A stretch of DNA of 64,000 bases from Cyathus striatus (GCA_025738555.1 JAOVFP010000005.1:806001-870000); one strand, 5' to 3'; positions 47,439 to 59,288 are shown, counted from the first letter of the stretch. Translations and numbers: made by a program. The notes: generated by a model from the letters alone, not told the origin.

Positions 47439-48930
47439 GTGATTATAAAAGCCCTGGCTTTTATGATCAAATTGGCTGACACCTCCTCATCCACTTACAA
47501 TAAAGAGTTCAATGTGGTACTTGTCATTGTTGACCGTCTTACAAAGCAAGCTATATTCATCCCCACCACGAACAAGCTTACCTCAGAAAAGCTTGCTGAG
47601 CTTTTCGTCCTCCATGTTTTCTCTAAACATGGTATTCCATCTCATGTTACGTCAGATCAAGGAAAGGAGTTCATCTCCCATTTCTTCTGCTCTTTAGGTA
47701 CCATTCTTGATATGAATCTTCATTTCACCTCTGGTTATCATCCAGAGGGTGACAGTCAGACTGAATGCACTAATCAGACACTGGAACAGTACATCTGCAT
47801 TTATTGTAACTAACAGCAAGACAATTGGGCCCTACTCCTCCCCCTCACTGAGTTTACTTACAATAATGCTCCTAGTGCCACCACAGGTGTTTCTCCCTTC
47901 TTCACTAACAAAGGCTATAACCTGAACCTCACAGTATACCCCGAGCGTGACATTACTGCTGCCCACACCTGCGAATTTGCTATCAATCTTGATGAACTTC
48001 ACCAGATGCTCAAGTCTGAGATAGCAGCTGCTCAGAAGCACTACCAAGGACCTGCAAACAAGAAGAGACTCCCCTCTCCCAAGTTTCCAATTGGTTCCAA
48101 AGCTTTCGTCAAAGCTGAGCACTTCCACACTACTCAACCTACATGAAAGTTCATCGAGAAATACCTAGTGTCAGAAGTAACAATGTCAGAAGTAACAAAG
48201 AATAAGGAGTGTGGTAGAGAGAGAATAGAGGATAATGAAGAGCAAAGAGGGTGATAGTGGAGCAAAGACTCAGACACAAACACAGACACAGACACAAGAT
48301 GGGGAGGAAACTTGTTAACTACTACCAAGTTACAGAGTGTATATATATACTGAGGCTGTCTACCAAAGTCCCAACCAAGGTCCATGTAACTAAGGTAACT
48401 GACAGCTGTCAATCTGTCAATCACATATCTGTCAATCACATATCTGTCAATCACAGAACTGTCAAGTATGACAGGTGACAAGTGACAGCTGTCAAAGGAG
48501 CTGTGCAACCCAGAATATCTAACACCTAGGTCTGTTTGAAGTTATTGCCTCTCCTGGTACTCACTCCTGCACTCTCCAACTCCCTGACACCTACCATTCC
48601 GTACACCCTGTCTTCCATGTCTCCATGCTCGAACCATCCACCGAGAACACTATACCTGGTCATGTTATTTCACCCCCTCCACCTGTCGAGTTCGAAGATG
48701 GCAAAATTGAATATGAGATCACCAAAATTCTGGACTCGAAAATCGACAAACGTCTCAAGTGCAAACTCAAGTACTTTGTACAGTGAAATGGCTATCAAGA
48801 CACCAATGAGGAGTTCTCCTGGCTACCTGCATCTGAGCTGGATAATGTGGCTGAGTTCATTGAAGAGTTTCACACTCAGTATCCCAACAAACCTGGGCCT
48901 AAAGACGCTGAGAAATTACTTCACCCCTCT
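47439..48930 (+). pseudogene. Ty3/gypsy integrase region, disrupted
   Basis: Integrase joins retrotransposon DNA to the genome. The catalytic core is visible: first Asp in VIVDRLTKQAIFIPT (47527), second in VTSDQGKEF (47653), Glu in GDSQTECTNQ (47760). Then come the usual TEFTYNNA and GVSPFF blocks, the basic helix, the GPF-like module split by the LTR at 48169-48524 (KYL before, GLFEVIA after), HPVFHVSMLEPS and a chromodomain-like end (YEITKILDSK..LKCKLKYFV). In-frame stops: TAA at 47811, TGA at 48143 and TGA at 48784, the latter two where Trp is conserved. The reverse transcriptase half is missing upstream. Confidence 0.85.
48169..48524 (-). mobile_element. Solo LTR inserted in the integrase module
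   Basis: 356 bp; minus strand begins TGTTAGATATTCTGGG and ends TTACTTCTGACA. Exact CCTAG duplication at 48164-48168 and 48525-48529. A TATA-like TATATATATACACTC is mid-LTR on the minus strand. The TGTTAGATATT start is common among Ty1/copia LTRs, so a copia origin is inferred. Internal TGTCAATCACATATC triplication. Confidence 0.88.
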
Positions 48931-49042
48931 TAGTCTCACACCTCTGACTACTCCTATTTTTCACTTCTGCATTTCTGCACTTCCACATCTCCCATTCCAA
49001 TCTCACTTTATTCTGCAAGATGACAAGTACAAATTAAACTAA

Positions 49043-50377
49043 TTATTGGGTCCCTTGCATCTGGGACCCAACCACCATCTCATCATCCTCCTCCACACTA
49101 CCCACACTACTTGAACTACTTGAACTACTTGAACTACTTGAACTGCTTGTGTCTTCATCCCCTCTTACCACATCTGTATCCACACTCCTCAAAGTTCCAA
49201 CATGGCCTTGAAGAGTGGTTAACTCCTGTCACACCCCCCGCAATTTGGCCATGGCCTGCCTCATCTCTTCCACCAATGCCTGCTGAAGTTCTGTCAATCA
49301 CCATTGTTCTTCAAATGTTGCAAGTCGAGCAACCTGTGTTTCCTCCATTTGAGCCTCATGGGCCTGCTGAACTTCCCGCAGTAACTCCCGCTGATCTCTC
49401 ACCATCCACTGCATCATACACAGCAATTTCCCTTGCAGACCCACATCTGCCTCTCACTCACAATTGAGCTTGGGTTCATATTCATCCTCATCATCAGACT
49501 CAGGCACAGTCAAGGTTCATGGATGCACCTTCTTGGATGGTTGCCCCTCTGCATCATTACCAACTTCAGCTGAACCTGCTTATCTTTTCTTGTTACAAAT
49601 TGTGGTGGTGACCAGCTCTTCCATGTTGCATAGTTGGTGTGACTTCATGCAGAACTCACAGGGGGACAAAACACTGTCCCTATCAGAAGAATTAGTAAGT
49701 TTTCAAAGTATTTTGAAAACTACTCACTTTTCTCAGTTGCATTTACCCCTCTTCTCTGTGTCCCTCCACACTCGGCAACAATGACAAACCTTCGTGCTGA
49801 GTTTGTATATGGGACTAGACTTCTTGCTTTTTGACGAGTCTGCTACCTCACCACATATGACCTCGTTTGCAGGCTTGGGATCTGGTTCATTGTCTGTGGC
49901 CTCTCCGTTATCTTCCTCCTCCTTGTCAGAATCCTCCACTACTGACTTACTGTGCACAAGGGTACGATTTTTCTCTTTACCCTTTCCCTTTCTTGAACTC
50001 CCTGCCACCGACGCCACTTCCAACGTTTCTGACCTTTGTTCCCCTTCCGCATTTCATGCCTCCTCTGCTCTTTGAGCTTCCTCTGCCTTCTGCAATTCCT
50101 CTGCCCTCTGCAATTCCTCTGCCTTCCACACCTCCTCCGCTTTACGAGCCTCCTTGGCTACCCTCTCCTCCTCTTTCTTCTTATCCTCTGCAGCCTGTCT
50201 CAATGCGGCTAACCTTGCTGCTGCTGCTGCCCGCCTCTCCTGTTGTTCTCATTCGACGGCCTCCCTTTGCTCTTCCTCTTTTCATCTGTCCTCGGCCTCC
50301 TCGGCCTCGAGTCTTGTGATCTCTTGAAGCTGTTCAAATGCTGACATATCATTCAAGATTTGTCCAGGGTTCGACAT
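49043..50377 (-). pseudogene. Antisense coiled-coil/cysteine-rich ORF of the gypsy element
   Basis: Between integrase and 3' LTR, on the opposite strand. It opens with ATG at 50375-50377 and, read with a 48-nt intron (49680-49727, GTGAGTAG..TGATAG), stays in one frame to TAA at 49043-49045 except for several TGA/TAA codons. Most stand where Arg (CGA) would fit. Layout: short hydrophobic start, long Ala/Glu/Lys/Gln/Arg-rich coiled coil (50300-50050), Ser/Asp-rich acidic linker, a cysteine cluster spanning the intron (CHCC..KC, then PCEFC..LC..IC), acidic segment, second helical region (EEMRQAM) and a Ser-repeat tail. Zinc-binding is inferred from spacing. Similar antisense ORFs accompany other mushroom retroelements to my knowledge, but the role is unknown. 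Confidence 0.6.
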
Positions 50378-50518
50378 GGTGAAAGGAAGAAAGATGTTGA
50401 AATATCTTCTTAGTGGGCACCTGGCTTATATGGATTCACTGGTATGCAAACAATGCAAAACACTGTAAAAAGATTAAAGTTTTCCATCAAAACCTAATGG
50501 CCCTCGTGGCTCGACCCT

Positions 50519-50531
50519 AAGGGGGAGATAC
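50519..50531 (+). other. Polypurine tract
   Basis: AAGGGGGAGATAC lies directly before the TG of the LTR at 50532, the position where plus-strand DNA synthesis is primed in LTR retrotransposons. It fixes the LTR as the 3' one. Confidence 0.7.
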
Positions 50532-51195
50532 TGTCATAGCCGTACTTTTCCTACCTTAGTTCCACACTTCTATTTCGCACTCTCTGCACTCTCTGCACTT
50601 CTTGACTTGTAGATATCATCCTTTCACTTCTCCCTTCCACTCGTCTGACTGAAAGTCGCCGAGCTTATGTCACCTTACTCATCCGGTTCTTATCCACTCT
50701 CCATTATGCTTTCTCTATCGTACCCTGGGTATACTTGTCTCAGCATTCCTCTTGATCCTTAGTTCATCCTTGGTACATATTATATTCGAACCCTACTCCA
50801 CCTTCCGCCACCATCTTATTATGTTTATCAGTTAGTATACTACTACCCATTCATTCACTGGTCATCAGTGAAGTTGTATAGTATTTAAGTAGCACATTTT
50901 GTACTACTACTACTCAGTTTGAATATTGACTAAGTTACTATCCTTCATGCTTGTCTTTGAGTTCTACTCAACTCCAGCTTGAATTGTTGCCTTCACAGTA
51001 ATGACTCTGCACTCTGCACTCTGCACTCCTGTCCTTCTCTTCCTCTGCACTCCTGTCTCTCCCTTCCACACTTCTGAATACCTGGACCACAAGAATGACA
51101 AGGGATGCAGCATATAAGCTGAAGCCGACAGTCCTTCTGTCCTGCACTTCCCTACCTTACGCTTCTGACCTTATGTAGAAATACCAGTCTTGACA
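50532..51195 (+). mobile_element. 3' LTR of the gypsy element, family B
   Basis: 664 bp, TGTCATAGCC ... GTCTTGACA with perfect 5-bp inverted ends. TATA-like GTATTTAAGTAG at 50881. Shares blocks with the solo LTR at 20397-21024. Left neighbour is the polypurine tract and not a target duplication, as expected for a 3' LTR; the first bases after it are GTATA. This links the solo LTRs of the family to the integrase-bearing element. Confidence 0.85.
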
Positions 51196-51990
51196 GTATA
51201 GTAGGGACAGCTGATGGAGATTTTGTGAATTTAACCATAGGAAACTCAGATAACATCTCAGGGAAAAGCTGCAATATTAGGTCGACAACACCATCCCAGG
51301 TGAATGAGCACACTCATGTATACATAACAAATTTGCAGCCTAAGGTGGTCTGGACTCTGGAGACGAACGAGTCCTCAGTGTGCATTTCACATTTTGTGAC
51401 ATATAGAATTTCAGAGAGGACAAGTCCAGCAAAGATGCAGGAGAGCAGGGTCGAGTTGTTTGATAGAAGAACATATACTTTTGAGATTGGCATGGGGCCC
51501 TAAGTGGGGACCTTGGGAAGAGGCCACTGCTCAGTCTTTCGTGAAATATTGATATTTATACAGTCCCCATTGATTTTAGCAGCTTCCAGTGTGTACTGGT
51601 GCTGAACTTGTCATTGAACTTAGTCCTGGTAATTATAAGCCCTTTGATCACTGCATAAGCACTCCATATGATCTCAAGAATCCCACAGTCAAGCACAGGT
51701 TGTGTCTGACAAGTGTAGATGTATTTTATGTGAGATTTAGAGCCAAAGTGCGGAATAAGAGGTTGAGTTGAAGTTCATTGAAATTTAAGAAGGCAACTTC
51801 AAGAACTGGAGCTGGCAGTAATTCACATTTGACTTACCACATGATAGATTTAACCCATATTTGGAAACACCCCACTAACCCATACCAATGAGTGAAAACT
51901 GTCCTGTACCCGTACCATGCACAACCTCTCTTCGAGCTCATACAGTACAGTATCTTTGGTTGCTGTAATCATACCATAGCCATTTTGTAT
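51196..51990. other. Region with an unrecognised coding-like fragment
   Basis: A plus-strand frame at 51225-51503 (VNLTIGNSDNISGKSCNI.., 92 residues) and another at 51589-51771 are open and have protein-like composition with beta-type periodicity, but I do not recognise them. They could be exons of a gene into which the gypsy element inserted. Confidence 0.3.
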
Positions 51991-53013
51991 GGTTATGGTT
52001 GGCAGCTCTAGTGCTAGTAATACAGGTATATTGTTACCAAACATAAGTAGGGTATGGTATGTGTACCCCAGATGTTGCCATTGGCTGTGTACCCATCTGG
52101 CTCACACTGTATGCATGGCACAATATTTCAGTGTGAAATAGTTTGGAAATATCATGGAAAAATCTGTATTATTACATTGTTATTTTTGTCTGAAATATTG
52201 ATTACAATTTACATCCAGTATTTCAAAGGTTTTTGTCATTCGAAATATTAATGAAATATTGAAATGCGGAGTTTGAAATATCGAAATAATATTGAAATGA
52301 TGTCATGTCAATTTGACATCAGCCTTTGTTCAATATTACAAAGATATTTACATGACAGAATGTTATGGAAATATTTAATTGCATAATGCAACTACAAACC
52401 AAGCTGGGTTGCATCAACTCATATTTATGAACCAAACCAATACACCAGTTCATCTCACAAAATGGCTCAGTAGGTAATCTGAACTAAATCTTAAATATTT
52501 CCATAATACTCTGTCATGTAAATATCTTTGTAATATTGAACAAAGGTTGATGTCAAATTGACATGACATCATTTCAATATTATTTCGATATTTCATCAAT
52601 ATTACACAAGCAAAATATTGTGAAAAATTTCAAACTCCGCATTTCAATATTTCATTAATATTTCAAATGACAAAAACCTTTGTAATACTGGATTTAAATT
52701 GTAATCAATATTTCAGACAAAAATAACAATGTAATAATACAGATATTTCCATGATATTTCCAAACTATTTCACACTGAAATATTGTGCCATGCACGCAGT
52801 GTCAGATCTGGTACCCATTTGGAACTGAATTTGATGCCTGACATATCCGATAGGCATTCTACACAGTTGCAGCCCAAGTCTGTATGAGGTGGCATAGTGA
52901 GCATCAACATAGGTGTACAGCTCGTTGCCAGCTACAGTCCATGTCTTAAAAAGGCTCTTGTTCATATCCCACTCTGACCTAGTCTCATCAACTCCCACAA
53001 CTTCACAGCCCTA
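51960..53013. mobile_element. hAT-type element ends around the foldback
   Basis: ATGGTTATGGTTGGCAGCTCTA (to 52010) resembles the end at 6525, and CTTCACAGCCCTA (to 53013) is another TAGGGCTG-type terminus. Neither has a partner with matching 8-bp flanks that I could find, so these are fragments, possibly of two elements. 52803-53000 between them is non-coding. Confidence 0.35.
52104..52802. repeat. Large foldback (inverted repeat) element
   Basis: The left arm (52104-52379) starts CACTGTATGCATGGCACAATATTTCAG and the right arm (52494-52802) is its reverse complement, about 95% identical apart from one ~33-nt insertion in the right arm. They are separated by about 115 bp. Arms are packed with AATATT/GAAATA. 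The similarity continues weakly outward (GTACCC..ATCTGG on both sides). No coding content; a foldback-type MITE. Confidence 0.9.
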
Positions 53014-53425
53014 ATCCTCCTAAATGACATCTACATTCATGCAAGATCACCTGTTTGTGTCCATGTGGCAGTGAGAATCTCCTTTTCACCTGCTGGGTGC
53101 CTCATGCTGCATATCTGCCATGGTAAGAGAGCCAGCAAGTGGAAGTGGGAGGGGTTGAGGAGAGAGTTGGGGGATTCTGAAGGAAGCTTTCGGTGCACTG
53201 GTTCAACAGCCAGCCACAGGCACATCAGAAAAAGCTCAATTTGATAATTTAGTATAATTTAGTATAATTTTTGATAGTTGACTAGATATGCATGATTAAC
53301 ATCAGTAGATATAATGATTGGTACAATTGTAGCACCTGGTTTGCTCTTTTCCAAAGAAGTCTAACACAGAATTAATGCTTAAAATTAGCAAATATATAAA
53401 TGGAAGGATCATGGTTAAGTCTCAC

Positions 53426-54472
53426 CTGCAATGCCCACCACCATTTACCAGTATGCATGTCATGATATGATTGTACAGTCTTTGTTTCATCTGTATAATG
53501 CTTCTCTGGTGCAAATACTAGATAAGGAGCAAATTCTGGATTTCTAAATAGTGCCTTTACACATGCCAGTATGTCTCGAAAATATACTTCACAGACTTCC
53601 CCTCCTACCATTACCTCACATCGCACAAAAGGTGGACAACCAGGAAGACATTCATCAATAAGTTAATTTAGCTCATTTGTATTTTTGAATGATAGACCCA
53701 AATGTTCTACCACTCCATCAATTTTTATTAGCTCTGTAAATGCTGTTGAGCTAGGGCCACATAGTTTGGCCCATTTTGCAATTTCCCATTCTAATTTTGA
53801 TGAGAAAGGTGTGTACAGATTTTCAACATCATCAGAGTTCATTAAATATTCTTCATTTTGTCCATCAGTTCGATTTTTCTGAAGTACTTCACCAGCACAC
53901 TGGCCAAATTTGCAAACAAATGGTATGTTTTTAAGTTCTTCTTCATATCCTCCATGTAAATGTGCCTCTGGAGGTACTGGAATTTGTTCATTATTTGTAT
54001 TATTCCAGCTTTCAGTTGCCATAGGTAATAGATCCCACTCTGGTTCAAAGCAATGTTCTTCTGCAGCACAAATCTCATCTTCCCCTTTCATCTGTAGTGT
54101 TTCATCTTCATCATCACTATTAAAAGTATCACTGCTGTTTGAGCTTAAGTCTCCATTCCTCTCAGTATTGATTTCTAGATCTATTGATGAGTGGTCTGTG
54201 TAAGATCCAAATATATCTCCATGTGGATCAACAACAATAGGCTGGTTTGAAGCAGATAAAAATGTTTGTACATCTTCATATTCATTATCAGACTCTTCAC
54301 TATCTGATAGCATAATATTGGAAGATATCAGAGGATCTGAACCCTCATAATCACTCAGATCATCTTGTTTTTGGTACCCTGCAGCACAATAAGGATTACC
54401 ACTAAGATGTCTGTGAGATTCCAGTCCACGCTTCTTGAAAGCCTTTCCACAGCCATTGCATATTGAGGACAT
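53426..54472 (-). pseudogene. Plavaka-type transposase, N-terminal part
   Basis: Starts at the ATG at 54470-54472 with a C2H2-like finger (CNGCGKAFKKRGLESHRHLS), then a long acidic disordered segment (residues about 35-170), and the conserved EWEIAKWAKLCGPSSTAFTE and LGLSFKNTNELN blocks. A TAA (53663-53665) interrupts the frame where Lys is usual, and the same frame continues through VYFRDILACVKALF, PYLVFAPEKHY and MHTGKWWWALQ to a GTGAGA donor at 53424-53425. Plavaka elements are DNA transposons described from mushroom genomes. The nuclease core that should follow is absent, so the copy is truncated. Confidence 0.8.
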
Positions 54473-54716
54473 TTTGGTCAGTAAAGTTACAGTGAAGAAA
54501 TTGAGGTGAAGCAATAATAATGAAGTGATAGATGTAGGAGGTGATAGCAGTGGGTAAAGTGATGGCAAATGTTTGGTTATGCAGGTAGTAATATCATGCA
54601 TTGATAAGACACACACAAACATTGGATAATAACAACATCACACACTTTCACTTGTTTTGTTATGGAAGTCTATAATGGTCCATGCACATGTGGGAATTCA
54701 CTGCGTGTGTGTGAAC
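54473..54716. other. 5' region of the Plavaka gene
   Basis: The frame of the Plavaka exon is open further upstream to 54622, but the finger-containing ATG at 54472 is the family start. Short leader and possible element terminus; no TIR identified. Confidence 0.3.
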
Positions 54717-55988
54717 TAGGCCTGCACATGGGTCGATCCACCACCATCCATAATCCAAATTATGGCTATCTGCCGGATATGGATATGGATCAACAATTAT
54801 TGCGGATTTTGGCACCCATCCATGCCAATCCATGCTACTGTCGGCTATCAGGGAGCTGGCCACACCCAGAATCTGGTCATGGCTCATTCTCCAGCTTCCA
54901 TATTGACTACTTGTACAATTTTTCGATACAGTTGGGTACATTACTATAGTATTTATATAATTTATAATTATTTAGACTGTTGCTCTCCTGTACATATAGA
55001 AATTCAAGAGTTAGTTGACTGCTATAACCAAAATAGGCTAAATCTAAGATGCAGAATCTCATACTTTGGAAAGAAGATAACACTGCAACATTATACAATA
55101 CATCCAAAGCATACAATCAGGCTATATATATAATTTAAAGCCCTCTGAATTCATTGGAATCAGTTAGGAAATCTCGTTCCTACTTGTTTCTATTCTATCT
55201 CATTGATCTACATGAAAGAGTGCTAGTAAGATACAGTTTCAAGGAATATATTGAACTGTCTGTATCCTTCCTACATGATAAATCTAAGCTACGAAATTTA
55301 TAGTGTGGAATATGCACTATAAATACATTACTATTCATGCTTTACCTTAATTTTAGTAATTTTCCTTTGCTTAAAACTGCAGATATCTCTTGAACCTCTA
55401 CTTCTCATTGTATTATCCTAATACATCGAATATTGGATGCTACAGACTAAATAGAGCACTGTATGAAATCATTATAGGTAGAAAATATATATATTAATAT
55501 TTTAAAAGCATTAGTTGAATATAATATGCAAGCTATTGCTTCAAATATCCAAATCATTGCTAATCTTGGAAGAAAGATGACATTTCGGCTGTAAAATCTG
55601 TTTGGCTGCTAAACAAGCCGTGGTAATTATTAATGAGGGTGGCCAGTTTCCCAGTTTTCCCACTTCCCAAGGTCTCACAACAAAAATATTTATAACATCT
55701 CTCAGAGTGCCTCAAAAAATACAGTTTAAGTCTTATATAATTCTATATGAGGTCTAATATCTAGCTCATGTGTTTAATTCTAAGTACACAGTTTTTGGAA
55801 TGAACAAATTCGAATTTTCCACTAATGTGGCCAGGTTCCTGAGCTAATACAGTAAATTTAGATGGGTGCCCCGGATGAGCTAAAAATATCCAAATACCCA
55901 CAGGAAATCATTCAGACCCATCCGAACTTGGCTAAATTTGGATAATATCTGTGGGTATTCAGATACTGGCCATCCATGCGCAGCCTTA
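54717..55988. mobile_element. hAT-type non-autonomous element
   Basis: 1272 bp, ends TAGGCCTGCACATGGGTCGATCC and CATGCGCAGCCTTA, with an exact 8-bp duplication GTGTGAAC (54709-54716 and 55989-55996). Subterminal blocks match those of 27703-28623. It inserted in the intergenic space between the Plavaka and DUF6532-type genes. No coding content. Confidence 0.9.
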
Positions 55989-56117
55989 GTGTGAACACCA
56001 CTGACTCCATACCCCAATTTGCCAACACTTCACTCACAATATTATGCCTCTTCACTATACTCCTTTAACTTTCTTTTTTTACTATCACCTATTTTACTAC
56101 TACTGGCCCTATATATT

Positions 56118-59100
56118 ATGCCCTCAAAGCCCACCAAGTCGAAGGTTCAACCAGCCACCCACCCAACAACAGTGAATACTCAAAGCAGGGCAAAGGAAGC
56201 AGCATCACAGTGTGTTTCTGAAGAACAAGGTACATCAATCACTGCTTTAAATACATTGATACTAACCATTTTCATATATACTGTAAAAGCTCCGAGGATT
56301 GATCTGTGAACTGTCAAGTCAACACGGAGCTCCAGTCACAGTTTGAAGTGTCTGGCATCACCAGTTACATATTTGAAAAGCAAGAAAGTTAAACGTAAGT
56401 TAGCTTTCTGTAATTTTCTCATTATATTGCTTACATGCTATATTGTAGCTACAAATACTCAATCAGTGCAACCTCCAAAGCTCCCAGTCATTTATTCCAA
56501 TTCGGACACGTCACATCATGAGAAGACTCACACACATTCAGATGCCCTGGCTGATGGTAACAAGTCCGACAACCTAGAAGGGATGGATGCTGTGGGATTG
56601 AAACAAAAGCTGTTGGCAGAGGTATGTCCTATTTGCTTTCATTTATCTTGTATACTGATAATACTTCGTTTATGTTCATTTAGCATGCTTTATGGGGTAC
56701 TCGTAAGCCCAAGAGTGCAGTCGACGTGGCCAATAGCTTAGACAATGGCCATGAGGACGAAACTATGAACCACCCAACAACAGTCAATATGAATGCATAC
56801 GACACTGCCGATAATGCCATTGACAATGCTCATATGGACATAGACAAGGACAAGGATGTGGGGTGGTATATGGGTGAGGACTTCAATGCCAGTAACAGTG
56901 ATAATGCTGATGCTGAGCCTGCAGTAAATGAAGAGGATGATGAAGAGGATGACAAAGAGGATGACAAAGATAATGAAATTCAAAGTAGCAGGGTACAGGT
57001 GGTTCGAAAATCCAAGGTATGCATCATTAGAAACTATACTACACAAATCCACTAACATTTTCATCTAGAGTCGTGCTGATGCACGTCATGCAGAAGTACC
57101 CATTTGGGATAGTACTCCTTGGAAACCCCATCATCTGAAGAATTCAGTGAGTCTTATTATATATAGACACTGGTTTATGTGTCAATCTCATTCTCTGTTG
57201 TTTTGTTTAGTTATCAATTAAATGCACTAAGGCTAGTAGGTGGCACCATGACTCTGTGGTTGGAGACGATGCTGTATTTCATGCAACACACACCCACCAA
57301 TGTAACAAGGGGTGGCATGAAAGTGCACATTACGTGCCGCCCTTTCCTGGCCAAGTATATTTAAAGCTGACAGACCAGCCCACTATTCCTCAAACAACTA
57401 TTAGATCATCGATTCAGGAGGTTGTCAGTGATACACTCTTCAAAAATGTGTTTCCCAGCTTGGATGACAGCTACAAACCCTTCCATAAAGTGCTTCATGC
57501 CACTGCTCTACAACTGAAGTACTCCCATCTCACTCATCGTTTTACTAAGGACCCTGATTTCGGCAAGCAAATTGCTCACTTAGTATGTATATCACTAATT
57601 TGGCTCTTTGTTGTTTTGTTCCTACTTATGCCTTTTACAGATTGCACAGCACTTGGCTGACATCCATGGAAAATTGAAGAACATGGCTGATGATAAGGTT
57701 CCTGCTATCTATTGATGCACCATATTTGTGATTTGTATTTAAATAAGACTAATATATTATGTAATACTCAAATAATCATCGCAAATCACAGGCTGTAAGT
57801 TCAAGGGAGAGATAACACAAATAATGTATAAACTAGTATAAAGGAAGTAAACTATAGATTCAAAACCTTTCTAATACGAAATTACTTGGTTCAAGTACTG
57901 TTCAGATTCGTTTCTATTCCAATTTATTACACTCCTAGAGTGGAAGAAGCCTAGGATTTCTCCTGGGATTGCTTGCTTTTCCTCCTCATTCCTGTCCTCC
58001 TTATATATCTTTTTACAAATAAAACTGTACAGTACCTATATATGGAAAGGAACTACTCTAGACTACTTTATATGACGACATAATGATATTTCTAACATAT
58101 TGACCATGCGGGAGCAACCATATATGTGGAATTCCATGTGGTAGATTAAAACAGCGGGATATTCTCGGAGTACCAAGTACAAAGTCACATGACATGCTCC
58201 GGTCTATGCGTAACCGCAATAACCGGTTCGGAGATAACGGTTCTAACGCCTCGCGTTTGATCACGTGACAGGAATGCGGAACGCGTTCCTTAGCTAAGTT
58301 TCAATCAAGTACTGGGTGCATGTACATAGTCTTTTGGACTCTAGTAATTAGATAACACACATCTGGTTGTATTTCCTTTCGTATATATCAATTAGATATT
58401 TCTACTGGCAGTGCAGGACTCAACCCCAGCTCTCAGATGTCCCATTCCCTTAGTAATGTATTCAGAATAGAACACTTTGATTGGCAACTCGGGACTCGCC
58501 CCAACCCTTGTACTCATGATTTGCATTACTAATACTAAGTTCTAATATTATATGACAAATAAAGAGATTTAACCATTAAATAGTTTTAAGGTGTATCACT
58601 ATGGACTCGAAAAACTCGACTATGACCAGTGCCAAAAATGTGTTCATGATCTGATGGAGCAAACCTCATACATATATGTGAGGAAATCGGTGCATGGTTT
58701 TCTTAATTCATTTCGCATATTGCTTCTAATGTAATAATAGACCGGTGAGATTGATGGTGGAAAGCCATTCCAACACCCTGCTATTATCTCACTACTGCGA
58801 GATGGGATCTTCCAAGCAAAACAGAAGCCTCTTATTGCCGATCATGTACATCAGTTCAAGTCAACAGTTACAGATAGCATTGGGAAGAATGAGCTCGAAA
58901 TTCCGGCTGCAATGCTCGCCCTTATTGCAACAACGGTACATCTTTTCTAGAGTTCTATTTTCGTATTATATTAACTGTTCCCTTAGGTATACGCATGCCT
59001 TAGAGATTGGAAAAGCGGAGAGCTAAATTCACACAGTGATTTTAGTGTAGACTTTCTCACTGACGTGTATAGGGACCATATTGAATTCCTGGGCAATATT

Positions 59101-59288
59101 CTTGATGGAAGCAAAGCTAAGTACCACCGTATGATGCACAACCTTTCTATTATCTCTGCGTATGTCATTTTATTACCTACCCTATCTTATTGCTTATATA
59201 TTTTTATTTCAGTACACACTCAAAAGGCTCCCTTCCAGCCTCTAACAATGCTATAGGCCTCTTGAATTTCGATGAGATGGAGGAGTAA
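56118..59288 (+). pseudogene. DUF6532-type protein gene, split by an insertion
   Basis: Multi-exon gene with short introns, starting at ATG 56118. Exons: basic N-terminus (PSKPTKSKVQP), acidic low-complexity region (56780-57016, EDDEEDDKEDDKDNE), a WHH..HATHTH block, then the DUF6532-like region (IQEVVSDTLFKNVFPSLDD at 57414, FHKVLHATALQLKYSH). After the interruption come KVYHYGLEKLDYDQCQKCVH (58591), an intron, GKPFQHPAIISLLRDGIF (58756), VYACLRDWKSGEL (58987), YRDHIEFLGNIL and a short last exon to TAA at 59286-59288. One TGA in exon 2 (56306-56308) stands where CGA fits. DUF6532 proteins are expanded in mushrooms and have no known function. Confidence 0.7.
57714..58587. mobile_element. ~0.87-kb insertion in the DUF6532-type gene
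   Basis: Coding sequence stops at 57713 and resumes near 58588. In between, a CpG-rich centre (58190-58300) contrasts with the CpG-poor surroundings, and GTGATTTG (57730) pairs with CAAATCAC (57784) near one edge. Two minus-strand T-arm-like motifs (GGTTGAGTCC around 58430, GGCGAGTCCC around 58490) suggest a tRNA-derived SINE component. No target duplication was resolved; a very long intron is the alternative. Confidence 0.45.

Noticed and set aside
48134..48508. 124-residue minus-strand ORF
   Set aside because: Lies almost entirely within the solo LTR 48169-48524 and is made of its TGTCAATCACATATC repeats.
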